A stretch of DNA of 64,000 nt from Capitella teleta (Eukaryota > Annelida > Polychaeta > Capitellidae), in NCBI GenBank assembly GCA_000328365.1, contig KB311873.1, positions 134,555 to 198,554 of the forward strand, given 5' to 3'. The notes below the pieces were generated by a model. That model was not told the DNA's origin. It was given only the letters and a program-made list of their open reading frames with translations, and ran no database searches. Below are positions 1-13,300 of the stretch, one piece after another. Made by a program: the position numbers and the translations under genes. Within the stretch, counting starts at the first letter, position 1; every line of letters starts with the position of its first letter.

Positions 1-3000
1 GTCAAAGTTCTTGCTCGTGTTATGCTAAACTTCCATAAGGCACCCCAAAAATCTTCTGTAAAACGGAAGGGATGGGCATCGTTTTCTTCCTTCAGTGGAG
101 AGTGTTCCTTGTATCGTGTCGATCGTTGCATTTATCTATGTTTATTTTGTGATTAAATTGCTTGAGATCAAGGATTTCACAAAGTGGTCACGTCCAAAAC
201 TCATCAGCTTTCTAAAGCAAAGAGATTTTGCGTTGTCTCTTTCTTGCTTTGGAGTTTCGAGATGGAAGGGGATGGAATGTAACTCCCTTCATCCTTGGAT
301 ACTTAGCTAATGTCTGCAACTTGGTGCTAGCTGCATTGCCGTCTTTCACACAGCAGAATCATTCCGTTATGTCACAAGAAGCTATTTACGACCAATTTAA
401 CGCCTTTTAAACGCAATGAATGGCCAACCCACAGGCAATCTTTAAAAGCTGACGTCTTTTGACCCACACTCTAACCAAGCCTCACGCTCTCTTGCGATTT
501 CAGCCAATCTCGCCGCTCTCAGCAGTGCGTTATATGATTGTGTACAATCATAAGCACCTATCTGTAATGGGCGCTATTTATGTGCAGACTGAATTTTTTT
601 TACCCTTCTAAGATTTCCAGTTACAGAAATCTGAGAAAGGTAAACAAAAATATTCTGAAGAAATGTGGAAATAATTAGAAGATTAATATTATATCACAAT
701 AGATTTTAATATCTTACTAAAAAAACTAAACTATTATGGCATCCGTGGGAATGCTTTAAACCCCTTAAAAAGCTATCTTAGCAATAGAAAGCAGACCGTG
801 AAGGTAGATGATGTCATGTCATCAGTTCTTCCTATAACCACGGCTCGCAGTTAGAGAATTTTTTTTATCTAATTAACAATGCGTCAAGAGCATTTAGTAC
901 TATCACTCTGCCACTAGAAAAGTGTCTTTCGTTCTACTGGGTTATGCTGGTATATTGTAATGGCCACGCATCCACTCTGAATCCCAGATAGCATTCAGGT
1001 GTCGGCTATATGCCATTCAACCATCACCAGTGCCATAGAAGTATCGCTTCTTGCCACTGTCGTTCTTCTACCACCCTTGTGGCGAGAATTATACACATAA
1101 GAAGTGCCACGTAGGTGAAACTTCTCTGACAAGAAAGGAATTAAAATTATCACGTGCCACAATCATGCACTTTTTCATTCACATATCTGGCGACTTATCT
1201 GAAAGCAAATAGCCACTGAGCAAATGCAAACAGTGTTCCAGCCCAGCCACATGGGCATTGGCAATTAAAGGCCAAAAGTTATAATGTATGTATGAAGCCT
1301 AAATATTCATGATTACTTATTTGAATGTTACATCATTCTGTTCTTAGCGTTCGTTGGGAGTAGACGTGCATATATCCATGCATTTCAAGTTTCAATTACA
1401 TGCATCTTCAACGATTCTTCAGCTGCCTTCATCAATTTTTAACGGTGAGCGATTCTTTATACGATTGCATCGTTCACCATGTATACATAATGTATATCAC
1501 ATACATGTGGTGTTGTAGGCCTACTCTAATTGCTAATACAAGTAGCATCATTTGAGAAATATGATTGATACGTTCCACACATTTGAAACAGTTGATTGAA
1601 TTATACTTTGTTCACAGTTTCACGATTGAGATTTAAATTTTCCTTGTGTTCGAATTTCATCATCTTTATCCATCCATTTTTCTATTATAATTGTATATAA
1701 CTATTGGGTACTTGTAATTGATCACCCAGTTGTCATATAAGAAGATCGGTAATCATTGGAAAATAACTAGCTCTGTTACTTCTTACTACTCTTATTCTGG
1801 ATCCGGAATGATCTCAATCAATTGTCAACTAATATCGTCAATTTTAATGTTTTCCTTAATTGGAATACGCCCAGTAGGAAGTTAAGAGCCCACGAGGCAG
1901 CAACACGCAGTCGTGCCTGTCGCTATCGCGCGCAATTGTCGATTTTGTAATTATTCTGCATTCACCCGTAATTACTTTATCTTGCGCCAATTCACGAACC
2001 GGCAAGCTTTCTTCTTTAATCTGATTTCGTTATCCCTCTGATGTCCACATGCTTAACTTCGCTTTTGCTTAAGAAGCGATGATGAACATGAAGAAATTTG
2101 CAAAATCCAACTAGTTTGGGATTGTTACAGATCCTGGCAGTGAAAAAAAAAACTGCCTGCCAATCTGAATTCAAGACCTGAGGACTCAAACAAACTTATA
2201 AGTTATCACCATATAATATAATATATATGCACCTCATTTATGGACATGCCAGCCATCTTGAAATAGAATCAATGTATCAGTTCATTGATGATGTTCTTTG
2301 AGATCATACGATAAGCACTGCTTATGCATCTGACAATGCCAATACCATTGAGGGATAATAATTTTTCTTCCCTATGTCAATACTATGGTTGGGGCCAATA
2401 ATTAAATCCTGCAAGGATGCCACATACCAGACAATGAGCTCAAGAGCTAACAGTGAGTTCACTTTTCTTTCATGTTACATTATTATGGTTGCATAGCGGC
2501 TAAAATTACTACCAATATACGTTTGTTTGTTCTCTTTGGTACATGTACAAGCCCTGGCTTTCTTTATTTTCATCTTTGAATTTATTTGAAACTTTTGTGA
2601 AATGGATTATTTGAACCAAAATTCTGAGTTAACAACTGTAAAGTTTGAACCAATTCGAGCTTCCTGATGCCATCCCTAGCCACTGAAATGCGAACAATTT
2701 CCCTGCGGGGCCATATGGAGGGGGCCACCCCCTCCTCACGCACCACCGTCTGCAATTTCATTTATCTCTTTTTTTTTTTTGCCCTAGACAATGGCTGGCA
2801 TGTATGCATTGAAATCAATGAAATGGATCTGTGAAAAAGAAGCATGTGAATGTGATGAAATTACGTTATGATTTTGATCACATTCAGTCCTCTTTTCGCA
2901 ATGATGTTTTTCTTGACCGGATTTGTATTGTTTTCTGCTCTGAAACCCTTCTGGTTTAATTTTTCGACCATGTGTTGAAATAAAGTGTTCTTATTAAGAA

Positions 3001-3259
3001 GAAAAGGCTCCTCCATCAATGCCACAATGACGCAAGGTTCAACAGAATGCTTATTAGCAAGATCATGCTAAGGTAGGGTATGCCTGTGATCACCGTAGTC
3101 TTGCTTATTTCTGATTTTCGAATTATCGATATTTTCCTTATGTATGCATCCTAGCACTAGTGTCCTTCCAATTTGTATCTATCAAATGGTTCGTCGATGT
3201 CATTAACAACTTCCGGTGTCAAATCTTCAGATCGGATTATTGAAAGTTTATTCAAGACG
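1..3259. other. Intergenic stretch upstream of ZRANB2
   Basis: AT-rich sequence with no exon I can support. It holds a small LINE reverse-transcriptase relic at 723-855, listed separately, plus short A/T runs. The last few hundred bases before 3260 should contain the ZRANB2 promoter and 5'UTR, but I see no clear TATA box or initiator. Confidence 0.6.
723..855 (+). mobile_element. LINE reverse-transcriptase relic
   Basis: One open frame reads K-L-N-Y-Y-G-I-R-G-N-A-L, then L-K-S-Y-L-S-N-R-K-Q with V-K-V-D and L-P-I-T. This is the finger/palm stretch typical of CR1/Jockey-type LINE reverse transcriptases, where L..YGIRG.AL..F.SYLSNRKQ is common. It runs about 44 codons to a stop and has no recognisable ends, so it is a short dead fragment. 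Confidence 0.6.
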
Positions 3260-5140
3260 ATGTCTTCTCGAGGAGGAGGGGGTAGATTCAATCCTGGAGA
3301 TGGCGACTGGACTTGTCCGCAATCTAAGTAAGTCAGCTAACGTATCATTACTTCTTAAATTATGGTTAACAAGTTTGAAGACTCCGAAGGTATGACACTT
3401 TACAGTTTACTTGGGCGATAATAGAGATAGATGTCCTGCGGTACCGTTATGATGTTTGACAGCTCCATTACCTTCACCGTTTTGATCGTTTCTTCATGGG
3501 TTCCTGTTTTTTTTCATTTGATTTCAGTTGTGGCAATGTCAATTTTGCGCGCAGAACTGAATGCAATCGCTGTGGTACCCGTGAGTACATCCTTATCATT
3601 TATGATAGCATTTCAATTTGCTTACTTTTCCCACATAAAACCGCAAAAATCTGCCCCTTACGGAAATTTTAACATTTATAGCAAATCAATGTTATCATCA
3701 TAATTCATCTCATTAAATTTACAATGCAGGCAAAAAGGAGAGTACAGATGTCAAGAAAGGTGGAACGGAAATTGGCAAAGCCATGGCTGAGAAAAGCAAA
3801 GGCCTCTTCAGTGCTGATGACTGGCAGTGCAAGACGTCTGCATCTCCTTCCATTTTTCTCAGCATTTACTCATGCAGCTCTCCATTTTTAGATGTGGAAA
3901 TGTCAACTGGGCTCGAAGGTCAACTTGCAACATGTGCAATTCCCCCAAAGTTGGAAAAATTGAACAAAGAACAGGTGTGAATTGGTTCAATATTTGCTGC
4001 GATCTGACATTGCTGTCTTCTCAGGTTATGGAGGTGGATTCATGGAGAGAGACCCAGTTGTTGAGTACAAACGCCGCAGCAGTGATTCTGAAGATGAATT
4101 TGATGAGGTGGGTTCTAATATTATGCTTTTGCTATCTTATGACAATTGATGTATTCATCCAGTTTGGGCGTAAGAAGAAGAAATACCGATCTGTTGGAGG
4201 TCCCTCTGCTAGAGAAGTTAGGGAACCAGTAAGTATGTCCTTCCATAGATGGAGTGCTAATAAACGTTTCTTGCAGGAACCCCCAAAGAAGCAAGTAGTG
4301 CAAGAGGAGGAAGATGATGATGATGATGATGATGAGGATGGAGACCTCTCCAAGTATGATTTGTCTGGATGGGGTGATTCTGATGATGACGGTGAAGACA
4401 AGACCGAGAGCCCCAACAACCACAAGAAGAGCAGCTCTCGATCCCGTTCTTCGAGGTCATCCAGCTCCTCATATTCTAGGTCAAGGTCACGCTCCAGATC
4501 ACGAGACCGCTCCAAAAGGTCATCCAGGAGAAGCCATTCAAGATCTAGGTCGAGGTAACCAGGGGTTGAAAGGTCACAAAGGTTGCTATCCCAATTTCTA
4601 ACAATATCGAAGCTTCGAGGGGGGCATTCCATTCTGGTATCGCACAATTCCTAGCGTTTCTTCTATTGTCGTCAGATCCAATTCTCGAAGAAGAAGTCAT
4701 GGCCGTCGATCAAGGTCAAGATCACCCGTCAGATGTCGACAGAGGTCACGGTCCAGGTTTGACCCCAGAATATAACTGATGTCAAAATTCTCCCTTTATA
4801 AGTCCTTAATTGACTCTGTAATTTAAGGATATCATGATCTAGCATCATTTTGCCTGTTGGCACAAAAAACTAAATGGCCAGCAATTTGACTTCGGATGTT
4901 CGGTCAATGTGTCATCAATTTAAAGTAGATGTTCCTCTGCTGCAGTGCTGCCCAACTGTATTTAAAGGCTGGGCACTATATACTTCTGTCTATGGTAGCA
5001 TGTAAGATGAAGACCTCCCAGGCCTGCACCCGTATAACATGTTGGTGGAGCCGTAAACCCCAACCTACTTTCCTTCCTCTCCATTGACATAAGTGCAAGT
5101 TATGAGCGGTGTCTTGGTTGTGTCTCTTTGCAGATCATAG
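3260..5140 (+). CDS. ZRANB2: ZRANB2, RanBP2-type zinc-finger splicing factor (spliced, 9 coding exons)
   Basis: Nuclear protein of the ZRANB2 (ZIS) family; in vertebrates its two zinc fingers bind single-stranded RNA with GGU motifs and influence splice-site choice. Exons: 3260-3327, 3528-3580, 3730-3835, 3892-3974, 4025-4107, 4163-4228, 4277-4554, 4676-4756, 5134-5140. Phases agree throughout and give 274 aa. Finger 1 has the D-W-T-C start with N-V-N-F-A-R-R and two closing Cys; finger 2 has D-W-Q-C with N-V-N-W-A-R-R. Conserved G-G-T-E-I-G-K links the fingers, followed by a K/R-rich F-G-R-K-K-K-K-Y-R segment, an Asp/Glu tract with D-L-S-K-Y, and an Arg/Ser tail. The human protein is somewhat longer, and the RS tail is shorter here. 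The last exon carries only two codons and the stop, so the 3' end is the least certain part. Intron 8 carries a SINE copy. The start is the first ATG in frame with finger 1. Confidence 0.93.
4940..5062 (+). repeat. Short SINE-like repeat, diverged copy, in ZRANB2 intron 8
   Basis: It starts CTGCAGTGCTGCCCAA, continues with a conserved TCTATGGT block and ends GGTGGAGCCGTAAACCCC. The same blocks occur in the same order, in reverse orientation, at 48023-48221. Two copies in unlinked contexts support a dispersed family. No target duplication was recognised here. Confidence 0.55.
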
Positions 5141-5531
5141 AGGTACCGTGAAGATGTCTGCATGAGAAGACTAATCAACATCGGCCATTGTACAGCTCTC
5201 GTTTTAATGAGGACCCTCTTCTCAATCTACGCTCTTGCAATTTCTGATCTAAAATTCATTTCATTGGCTTTGGAAATATTACAATGAGCTCTTTCTGTCA
5301 ATGTATTCTTTACATTATACATCAAATCGTGTTTTTTGTCAGCATTTTTTTCTCCCATTTTTTAATGAGCAAATAGAATCAATAAGTTGGCAAGGTAGGT
5401 ATTGATATGCATGGCCACTGCAAGCAGTTTTGGCATAGCTCCTCTGTCAAAGGGGAATTTGTATCACATATTTTTGTTCTTCTATTTCTTTTTTCCTTTT
5501 TTTTTTTTTTCTGCTTATTCTGCTTACGAAT

Positions 5532-5537
5532 AATAAA
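5532..5537 (+). terminator. Probable ZRANB2 poly(A) signal
   Basis: AATAAA lies about 390 bases after the ZRANB2 stop, downstream of a T-rich stretch, on the coding strand. It is the first canonical hexamer I noticed after the stop. Confidence 0.5.
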
Positions 5538-6103
5538 ATCCAGTTGTCGTGAGATTATTTTCTTATTTTATTTGATGCGATTATGCAGGTAAAGCATTTT
5601 GGGCAGAATATTATGAGAAGTGTAAACTCAGCTATCCTTAGATTATTATTAGTATCCATGAGAAACTTCCACAATGGTTAAATGAATTGCACTGTAAAAG
5701 TTGAGAGTAATTTTAATCTTCCGAGTATATACATGGAAATAGTCAAATAACAATTATATGTGCTGTTAAACAAGTTAAGTTACTATTCAAGGCTTTTCCC
5801 AGGATCTCCATTTCATGATAAAGTATTCGTAGGGGTCTGCATTGTTTAACACTAGAGCATTTCTTTTCTGAGATTGACCATTAGCATACACATGTAGCTT
5901 GATTCTTCGTTTGCTTTGGCCATTAAATGATGTTTAATAGAGAAAGTGACACTCTTCAAGTCAAGCCTGTGGAAGGTAACTGAATGGACCATACAAGTGT
6001 GCAATGATGATTCCTGCGAGCAACAAACATGACAAAGAAGCACATGTCAGACACACAATGAAGTAAACAATTCAAACTAACAAAAACATGAGAAAATATA
6101 TGT

Positions 6104-6109
6104 TTTATT
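6104..6109 (-). terminator. Probable LRRC42 poly(A) signal
   Basis: AATAAA on the minus strand, about 80 bases past the LRRC42 stop. With the ZRANB2 signal at 5532 it shows the two genes ending tail-to-tail within about 600 bases. Confidence 0.55.
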
Positions 6110-6186
6110 TACCATTTTCCATTGTGTTTGGCAAATATCCAAAATGCCTGACACATATGTCATCATTGCCGGCTCATCCCACAATG

Positions 6187-7667
6187 TCACAAGTACCCAG
6201 ACATCATTTTCAAATCTGCGTCACTTATTTTCTTGGTTGCCATAATCTGTGGCATTCTCTCATCCTTGGTTGTTAAATTAAGCGGTTGAGGTGTTTCATT
6301 TTCCTTGTAGTTTTCAATATCTGGACATGATTCTGTTAGCCGATTTGCTGCAGTGTTTTGTAGGAAGATGATCGGCTTTCTTGGTGCAGGGATTTTGGCA
6401 GGCAGACATTGGATGAGAAACTCCTGTCGACTTTTCCGACTATCTGTGAATGAGAAATACCCAATCATATGTCTTGATATCCATTATTTTATAATGAAAC
6501 TATTACTTTGAGGGTGCTCAAGGCGAGAAATAGAATATAAACATGTAATCAGTTGTAAAATCACTGAAATGTGCATAACATTTAATTTGGTTTCAGAAAA
6601 CATGTATAGTTGTATACCGGTAGTCATTATTATGAATGTTAGTAGATCTACTAGATCGAGCTATAATGTGTAATCGATCACAGGTGCATCACATTAGAGA
6701 GATAAATTATTAACCATGGACCATGTTATGTGAAAAGAAACACAGCTCACAGAATGCAGAGACCACTTTGCTCGACTCCATTGATGGTTTTGCATTGAGC
6801 CATTGCTCAAGCCGATCAGCCAACCAACCAGACGTTTCCCCAAACGTGATATGCAAAGTGCCCTCAGGATCAGCTATTCTGGTAAGATAACTCAATTGGA
6901 ATTCCTATAATCCAATAATAATAATAAAATATATTTCAAATTCTGAAATTATGTACAGTTATGGCCGTTCCACTCAAGTCTAAGGCATTCAACTGTTTCA
7001 GACATCGGAGATACTTGACACATCGGTTGTTTATTTTAGGGTTGCCTGCAAAGGAACATAATGTCTGAATATGCAAATGAGGTCACAACAGATATACCCA
7101 CAAGACAAGTCAAGCGATTGCAGGTCTTTAGGGCCTTGGTTGAGAATTCTTAGAGATGACGTCAGCCGTTGAATCCCTGTATCACTCAGTGCATTGTCTG
7201 ATAAACCCAGCTTAGTTAGGCTGTGAGAAAAATAATGATTGAGATGTAAGGTACACGTAATTATATCCAATATGTTACCACTGAAATGACGTAAATATCT
7301 GTGCAATAAGAGGATGCTCATCTCCAAGCTTGCATTCAGATAGATTAATTTCTCTCAAATAATTGAAACGAAGAATGCAGCTCATACAATTCTCCAGCCC
7401 AATATGCCGACCATTCACATTCAGTTTTGATAAAGCGTTTTCTTCATATGCACAAGCAAAGAGGTCTACAATTGCACAAGCTTTGTCTGTTGGGGCTTCT
7501 ACGCTTGCCAATTGTTCTGTGTATTTCCAGAGCTCTTCACCAATTATTTCAGGGAAATCGACCAAGGACTCCAATCTGTGGATGTTTTCAGCAACATATC
7601 TGAAGCAGATGTCTCTCAGGGGACGAGGCTGGTGAGGAGGAGAGCTGCCATGTGCGGAATTTGCCAT
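6187..7667 (-). CDS. LRRC42: LRRC42, leucine-rich repeat protein (spliced, 5 coding exons seen)
   Basis: Minus-strand coding pieces are 7667-7279 (exon extends to an acceptor at 7680), 7220-7102, 7045-6957, 6904-6751 and 6443-6187. Phases agree and give 335 aa from the ATG at 7667. Family marks, compared from memory with human LRRC42: V-A-E-N-I-H-R-L-E-S-L-V-D-F-P-E near the N-terminus, then C-K-L-G-D-E-H, then LRR strands with D-N-A-L-S-D-T-G and L-D-L-S-C-N-P, then L-D-L-S-G-T. A C-terminal W-L-A-D-R-L-E-Q-W block resembles human G-W-A-D-Q-I-V-L-Q-W. Human LRRC42 is about 428 aa, so the N-terminal segment may be shorter or an upstream coding exon may have been missed. Exon 5 begins after TTATAG; a nearer AG gives the wrong phase. 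No biochemical role can be stated. Confidence 0.87.
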
Positions 7668-7680
7668 AATAGAAGCACAC

Positions 7681-10369
7681 CTGCAAAGAATAAATATAAT
7701 TATTACATGTACTTGTTACAAGTACTGGTTTGTGGTTATTCCAGCTACTTCTTACTCTATAACCTGATAACTCAAGCCTATCAATAATCAAGGTAAGTCT
7801 GGTATTAAAGTGAACGTGCACTAGTGTTCAGAGTTTTGAATAACTTCAGACAAGATGCAATAATCATGAATTCACTAATAACAGTGCAATGAATGCAGTT
7901 TACTTTGTGATTTTATGAGGGGGGGCACTGCATTGCGGGACAACTCAGGAAAATTCTCAAGCAGTGCCAGTTATCTTCGAGTGCAGAGCTGTGGTGATTC
8001 AGTGATGAATCAGTGAACTGCTCCCGTTCTGCAACGTAATGATTGTGTGAGCAAAACCCAAACACGAATCAACAGCTTGGGGTACTTTATACAAAACGCG
8101 TTATGATTATATGTGAACGCTGCTACATTCACTATGAATCATAATCGCAGTAATGGTTAAAGAAATGGTAAAAAAAAAAAAAAAAACTAATAATAATAAT
8201 AAATTTTTAATAATAATAAAATAAAATAAAATAAAAAAAAGCACGAGTCTATAATTGCAATTATTCTTGGGTTGCTCGAATTCACAGACCATGATATGTT
8301 GCGAAATAAATATTTCAAGAATGATCGACAACCTCAAGCCTTTCATATTCAATGATCACCTCGCATGGTTGGACACTACCAAAATCCCAGTATCCTTCAT
8401 TTTGAGTATGTACTCACATGAGCAGTACACAACGGCTCGTGAAATGGACATGAGAGACACCTCTCTTTGCGAAAGCATTGAGACATTGCCGAAAACTCCA
8501 CTATGGTACGGCTAACAGATCTTCAAAGGGAGCAATCCAGAAGTCTTTTGGATCGAAGAATGGACCCTGGAACCATTGCCCGTGATACGGAGTGTAATGC
8601 TTCAACCATTCGTTGCCAACGCCAGCGCATTGATGTAACTGGTTCCACTGCCGACCGACTTCTTACTGGATGACAACAGAAAAAAATAAAAATAAAATAA
8701 AAAAAAAAATATATATTCTATGTCGACGACCAAAGGTGACGGCTGATATATCCAGGACAGGTTCAAAACAGCCATTTCAGCCGCACATGGAACATGAGGA
8801 ATCCACAACCAACCAATTTTTTCAAGAACAATCTGACATCGGCTTCAGGAACGGAGATTGAGGTCCTAAAACTCTTACAGAGAACTAATCCAGAATTCTG
8901 AGAGCCGTCATCGTCGTCTCCAGTGGACGCGATTGCACCAGAGCTGGAGCCTACAGAGAAGCGTTCTCTTCGCAGACCAGAGTTGGATCAACTTGGTTTT
9001 GCTTGGATAGGTCGGACAGGTATATAAACATTTCACTGTATATTTACAGTAGACGCAGAAAATTCTGGTACGAATGCGACTCCTTGAAAAGTTTAACGTT
9101 TAACCTCTACTTTTCAATAATAATTATAATTTTCTTGAGTTCGGGTTTTGGGTAGACTCGGTTTACAGTGTAAAATTATGTAAGAATACCCAAGAGATGT
9201 TAAATTTATACTTTAAGGGTTTTATTCAACATTACAGGGTGGAATCTTGCAAATTTAAATGGAAACAATTACAATGGAAAATTAATAAGAAAAAGAGAAA
9301 ATTTACGCACCAAAATCACCAGATAGCACAGCAGTCTCTCGTCTCGTACACACGCTCTGCACCCGTCATCAAAACTAAACCTTTAATTTTCCGTTCTCTA
9401 CTTTTACATGGCTCTGTAAACATGTAGAATAATGCAGCATATATGTGGATAATAACAATTGTAATTTTGTAGGCCGTCGCGTCATCAGAGCCTTGAATCC
9501 TCCGTAGGGGGTGATGACCTTCACAACCTGTCCATTTTGCCAAACAAGTATCACGCCAATCATCGCAGCTCTCACTTCCTAATAATTAGGAGAAAGCTTC
9601 TTGAATATATTCTCCCAAGTATTAAAGTTCTCAACATTTAGAAATAACTCTGGAAGTCTTTGGTTGTACATAAATGATTTTAATATTTCACAACATAAAA
9701 TGATTTTCGGATGAGGGTTAGAGCAGAACAGATACACAATGATTAATGAATTTTGAAAAGTACCCAAACGTCATGATTGAAATTTGATTAAAGGGAAAAA
9801 GAGTAGAGAGCAGTCCCTCCAAGAACAGAAACAATCCCGAATTGACTTATATTTGAGCCCAGCTCATTCGAAATGGATAATACAAAAAAAAAAATAAAAA
9901 ATCAATCAATTTCAAAATCAGAGACATGGTTAATTATGAAAAAAAACTCATAAAAAAAGACTCCTTAATTGACTTAATTCAACTCCCGTGACAAGAAAAG
10001 ATATGTATAAAATATCACTAATGGTAGAAATTAGAGAGAGAAAAAAATTGTGACGACAACACGACGTGAATGAGAAAAAAATAAAAAATAGTCAAAATTG
10101 CTTTATAAAGTTTGCTCGGTGGGCTATGAAGAAGTGCATTGCTAGATACATACCACAGTTGAAAAAGAAATCTCTTTTGAAGAGATCAACTAAAATAACA
10201 CATTAAGAAGGGGCCCCCAATGGGGTGAAATTTGACAAACAAAATACAGGGGCATCAAAAATAGCAATTAAACCGGTTATAAGCAGAAAACAAGCCAGTG
10301 AGGAAATTCAAAAAAATTACTGAAACCCCCCCACCACCTCCAAAATGACTGTGACATGAAAATCTACTC
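7681..10369. other. LRRC42-EFCAB14 interval
   Basis: This interval should include the LRRC42 first exon and promoter and the EFCAB14 3'UTR, neither of which I can place. Visible content is A-rich microsatellite at 8160-8240 and 8680-8710, the Tc1 relic, and AT-rich filler. A minus-strand open stretch near 9375-9575 has splice-like borders but no recognisable homology. Confidence 0.5.
8503..9025 (+). mobile_element. Tc1-like DNA transposon relic
   Basis: From the ATG at 8503 a frame reads M-V-R-L-T-D-L-Q-R-E-Q with D-P-G-T-I-A-R-D and S-T-I-R, the first helix-turn-helix of a Tc1-family transposase, ending at a stop near 8670. An A-rich insert follows. Then R-R-P-K-V-T-A-D-I appears, and after several frame changes V-L-F-A-D-Q-S at the place where Tc1 proteins have V-L-F-S-D-E-S of the DDE catalytic core. 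The catalytic Glu-Ser is not intact and the 3' third is missing. No terminal inverted repeats were found. This is an old inactive copy. Confidence 0.7.
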
Positions 10370-13300
10370 TCATCGAAGATTCCTTTTTCCGTTGGGATGT
10401 GTTTCTTCCGAGGGATCAAAGGTCGATTCTTCAGGGACATCCAAGGCTACTTTCAGTTCATCAATGCTGTATTTTCCGTCACCGTCAGAGTCAAATTTCT
10501 CCAAGTCATAGTATCGAGGGACTTCACCCATGTTGATAGGGTCCACTAAACCATTGCGATCCACATCCCACATTTCAAATCCTTTCTCGAACTCTGTGTG
10601 AAGACATTAGATGTAGTTGAATTTCAAGATTCATGAAGATTGTATAATACCTGCATAGGTCGCAAACATCTTATGTGCTGGAGTTGACGGTGGACTGTTC
10701 CCCTCCAGATCTGTGCAAAATGGGAAACAGAAAGAAATAGAGTCACCATCAGCACAAACCAACTCATCCAATGAGCTAATAACAACAATTTCAATTTAAC
10801 AGAAGTATAATACAGGTCAAAGCAGTTAAAAAACGCAATGGAAACAAATATAAACTCATGACCAGAAGCATAATTAGAGCAAGATTAATAGCACCCTGAC
10901 ACCTAATCAAGGCTATTTCATGACATTGACATAGTGAATTCATAGAAATACTGTCATACACTTCATCTGAACCCAAATATTATCGCCAGGTCATTGCTCC
11001 GCAGGAATTATTGTGGATCTAAATAAGGTCATGTGAAAGTCACACCCGGTTAAATTATAAATGAATAATCAGGTGAGATTTTTTTTCTTCATCAGAAAAC
11101 CTTACAAAGCCAGCTAATTGTACATCGGAAGACTTTCCAAGGCTAACCAAGGAAAGGAAGGAAATTGTTGTTTTACGGCACACCAACACTAGCGAATTTT
11201 ATACGGTGCCAATCTAAGGCTAACCAAACAAGATTAGAAAACATAATATAACAATTCCATCTGAATGTCAACGTCAGAAATTCTCAACAAGAATTAGAAA
11301 AAGCCGCAACAGTAAGTTAAGAAAGACCAGCCGGAGTTATGACAAAATTGATTAGAAAATTTCTACAGAGATTAAAGATATATTTTGTACGGAGGTCGGT
11401 CTCTAGGGGCCACAAGATTTCTGATCCGCTCCCGGATCCCTCGTCTTCCCAGATGAAATAATGATCAGATTGGGATGGCGTAGATCTGGTAATCTCAATG
11501 AAGGATCCAGTATTGGATTCAGAGGACCCTGAACTCTCTGTGTAACTCTCTGTGTTGTATGCTTCTGAATTAGTCAACAACAGGGAAATTTAATTGAACA
11601 ATTTCTCTGAGTAAGATGCAGAAAATTTGAGTGAATATCTCACCAGTGGGTTCACTGGTAGTCGCAGCTACTGTGGTCATCACGGGACGATGCTCCAGTC
11701 CACCATTGTTGGTGATCAACATCTGGACAGTGCTCTCCACGCTGGTCACCCGTGTCTCCACGCTGCCCAGATCAGTGATGATTTTCTGAGTAGATGAACA
11801 GCGTGAAATAAGTATTTGACTTTGGATGAACGTTACCTCTATTTGGGCAGCGGAGGCAGCCGACGGAAGGGAAGTGGGCTGGGAAATGTTCAACAACTAG
11901 GGAAACAAGATAATTGCATCATGAATCCAACGAGGATGGAGCCACCATACCGCCAGATGAATCTGCTGTGAGATCACAGCACTGTTATCAGCTTCCAAAG
12001 TGGATAAACGTGAACTCAAAACCTGTGTGGTGTTGAAGAGAGTGTCAAGATTGGCCTGAAAGTCAAGCATGGTAAAGAACAGAACTGATGTGAGGAGTGA
12101 ACAAACCGTGTGAGTCATGGAATGTCTTTTCATGACGTCGATTGTGGAGTAAACAGACGAGTTGACGGATGTCACAGTGTTCATGATTCTATTGGCGTAC
12201 TCTTGCAATGCGGTTATCTTGGCATCGTTATCAGGGCCTGGTGGCGGAGTTGGCACAGCAGGAGGTTCTGTCGCAGGGTTGCCACCCTGCCCAGACTCTC
12301 TGGTATCCTGAGAGAGCAGAAGTCAAACCTGAGCTTTGAAACTGAAGGTTTCTCTTACTGAATCAGATGGGATGCGCTGCTCAACAAATGTCAAACGGGC
12401 ATCAAGGGCTTTTAATTCATCTGATATATTTTTTTTGTCATGTGTGGCGGACTGCAAATTGCTGCCAAGTACAGCCATTTGCTGAAAAGTGAAAAAGAAA
12501 TTAAAGATCCATAATTTCAACAAGGGGGAAGCCCTCACCTCTGTTATATCTTGAACACTCTGAGGCAGCTTGGCCAGAGATGGTGCTGCATCCAGCTGAT
12601 CTTTGAGCTTGTTTGTTGACGATGTTAATTCACCAAGCTGCAGAAAAAGAGTAACAATCATGAAAGTTATGAAACATGAGGCGAATAAGAGCACTCACTT
12701 TGCTCAGGACGTCAGTGAGACTTTTCTGGATCTGGTCTATGTTTTCTGTACCTTTGTTGAGCTTTTGTTCTAAATCTTGCTGCTTGTTCTGTAAATCACT
12801 GATGTCTTGGGGCGTCCCCTGCTGATTGCTGGCCACTGAAACAAAGAACAGCAGTCAAGAAGGCGCAAAAAGGAAATCCAAATTTCTATAAACGCAACAT
12901 CATGCTTGACAAGAAAATCACCAGATTTCCAAACACCATAACACCGATACTATGTAATAAAATAAATAACAAAGCCAATATTCAACACCAAAATATCAAC
13001 ATGATAATTACTGCCTCTGCATTTAGTTATATGCACCAAGTAAGCATTGATCACAGCTCTGGTAGTGCACTAAATAAACAAATGAAACAATATCATCCAG
13101 GTCCCCTGTAAAAAGAAACATTGGAAACTTTACCACAATATCACAGGAGATATCTGGAAAATTTGAGAAAAAGACAGAAGAAAAAGAAAAGAAAAAGGTG
13201 TGTAAGAGTGTGTGCAAAATACATGAAAATTGCTGGAATTTATTTCCGAGGAGGCAAAGGTTCCTCTAAAAAAGGACGGAACAAGAAAGGGCAAAAGGGT

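Noticed and set aside
95-310. Open frame with a SAP-like F-T-K-W-S-R-P-K-L-I-S-F-L-K-Q-R stretch
   Set aside because: Resembles one helix of a SAP domain but no second helix follows and flanking frames are closed; too weak to call.
9375-9575. Possible first coding exon of LRRC42 on the minus strand
   Set aside because: Peptide does not resemble the LRRC42 N-terminus and phase to the exon at 7680 cannot be confirmed.
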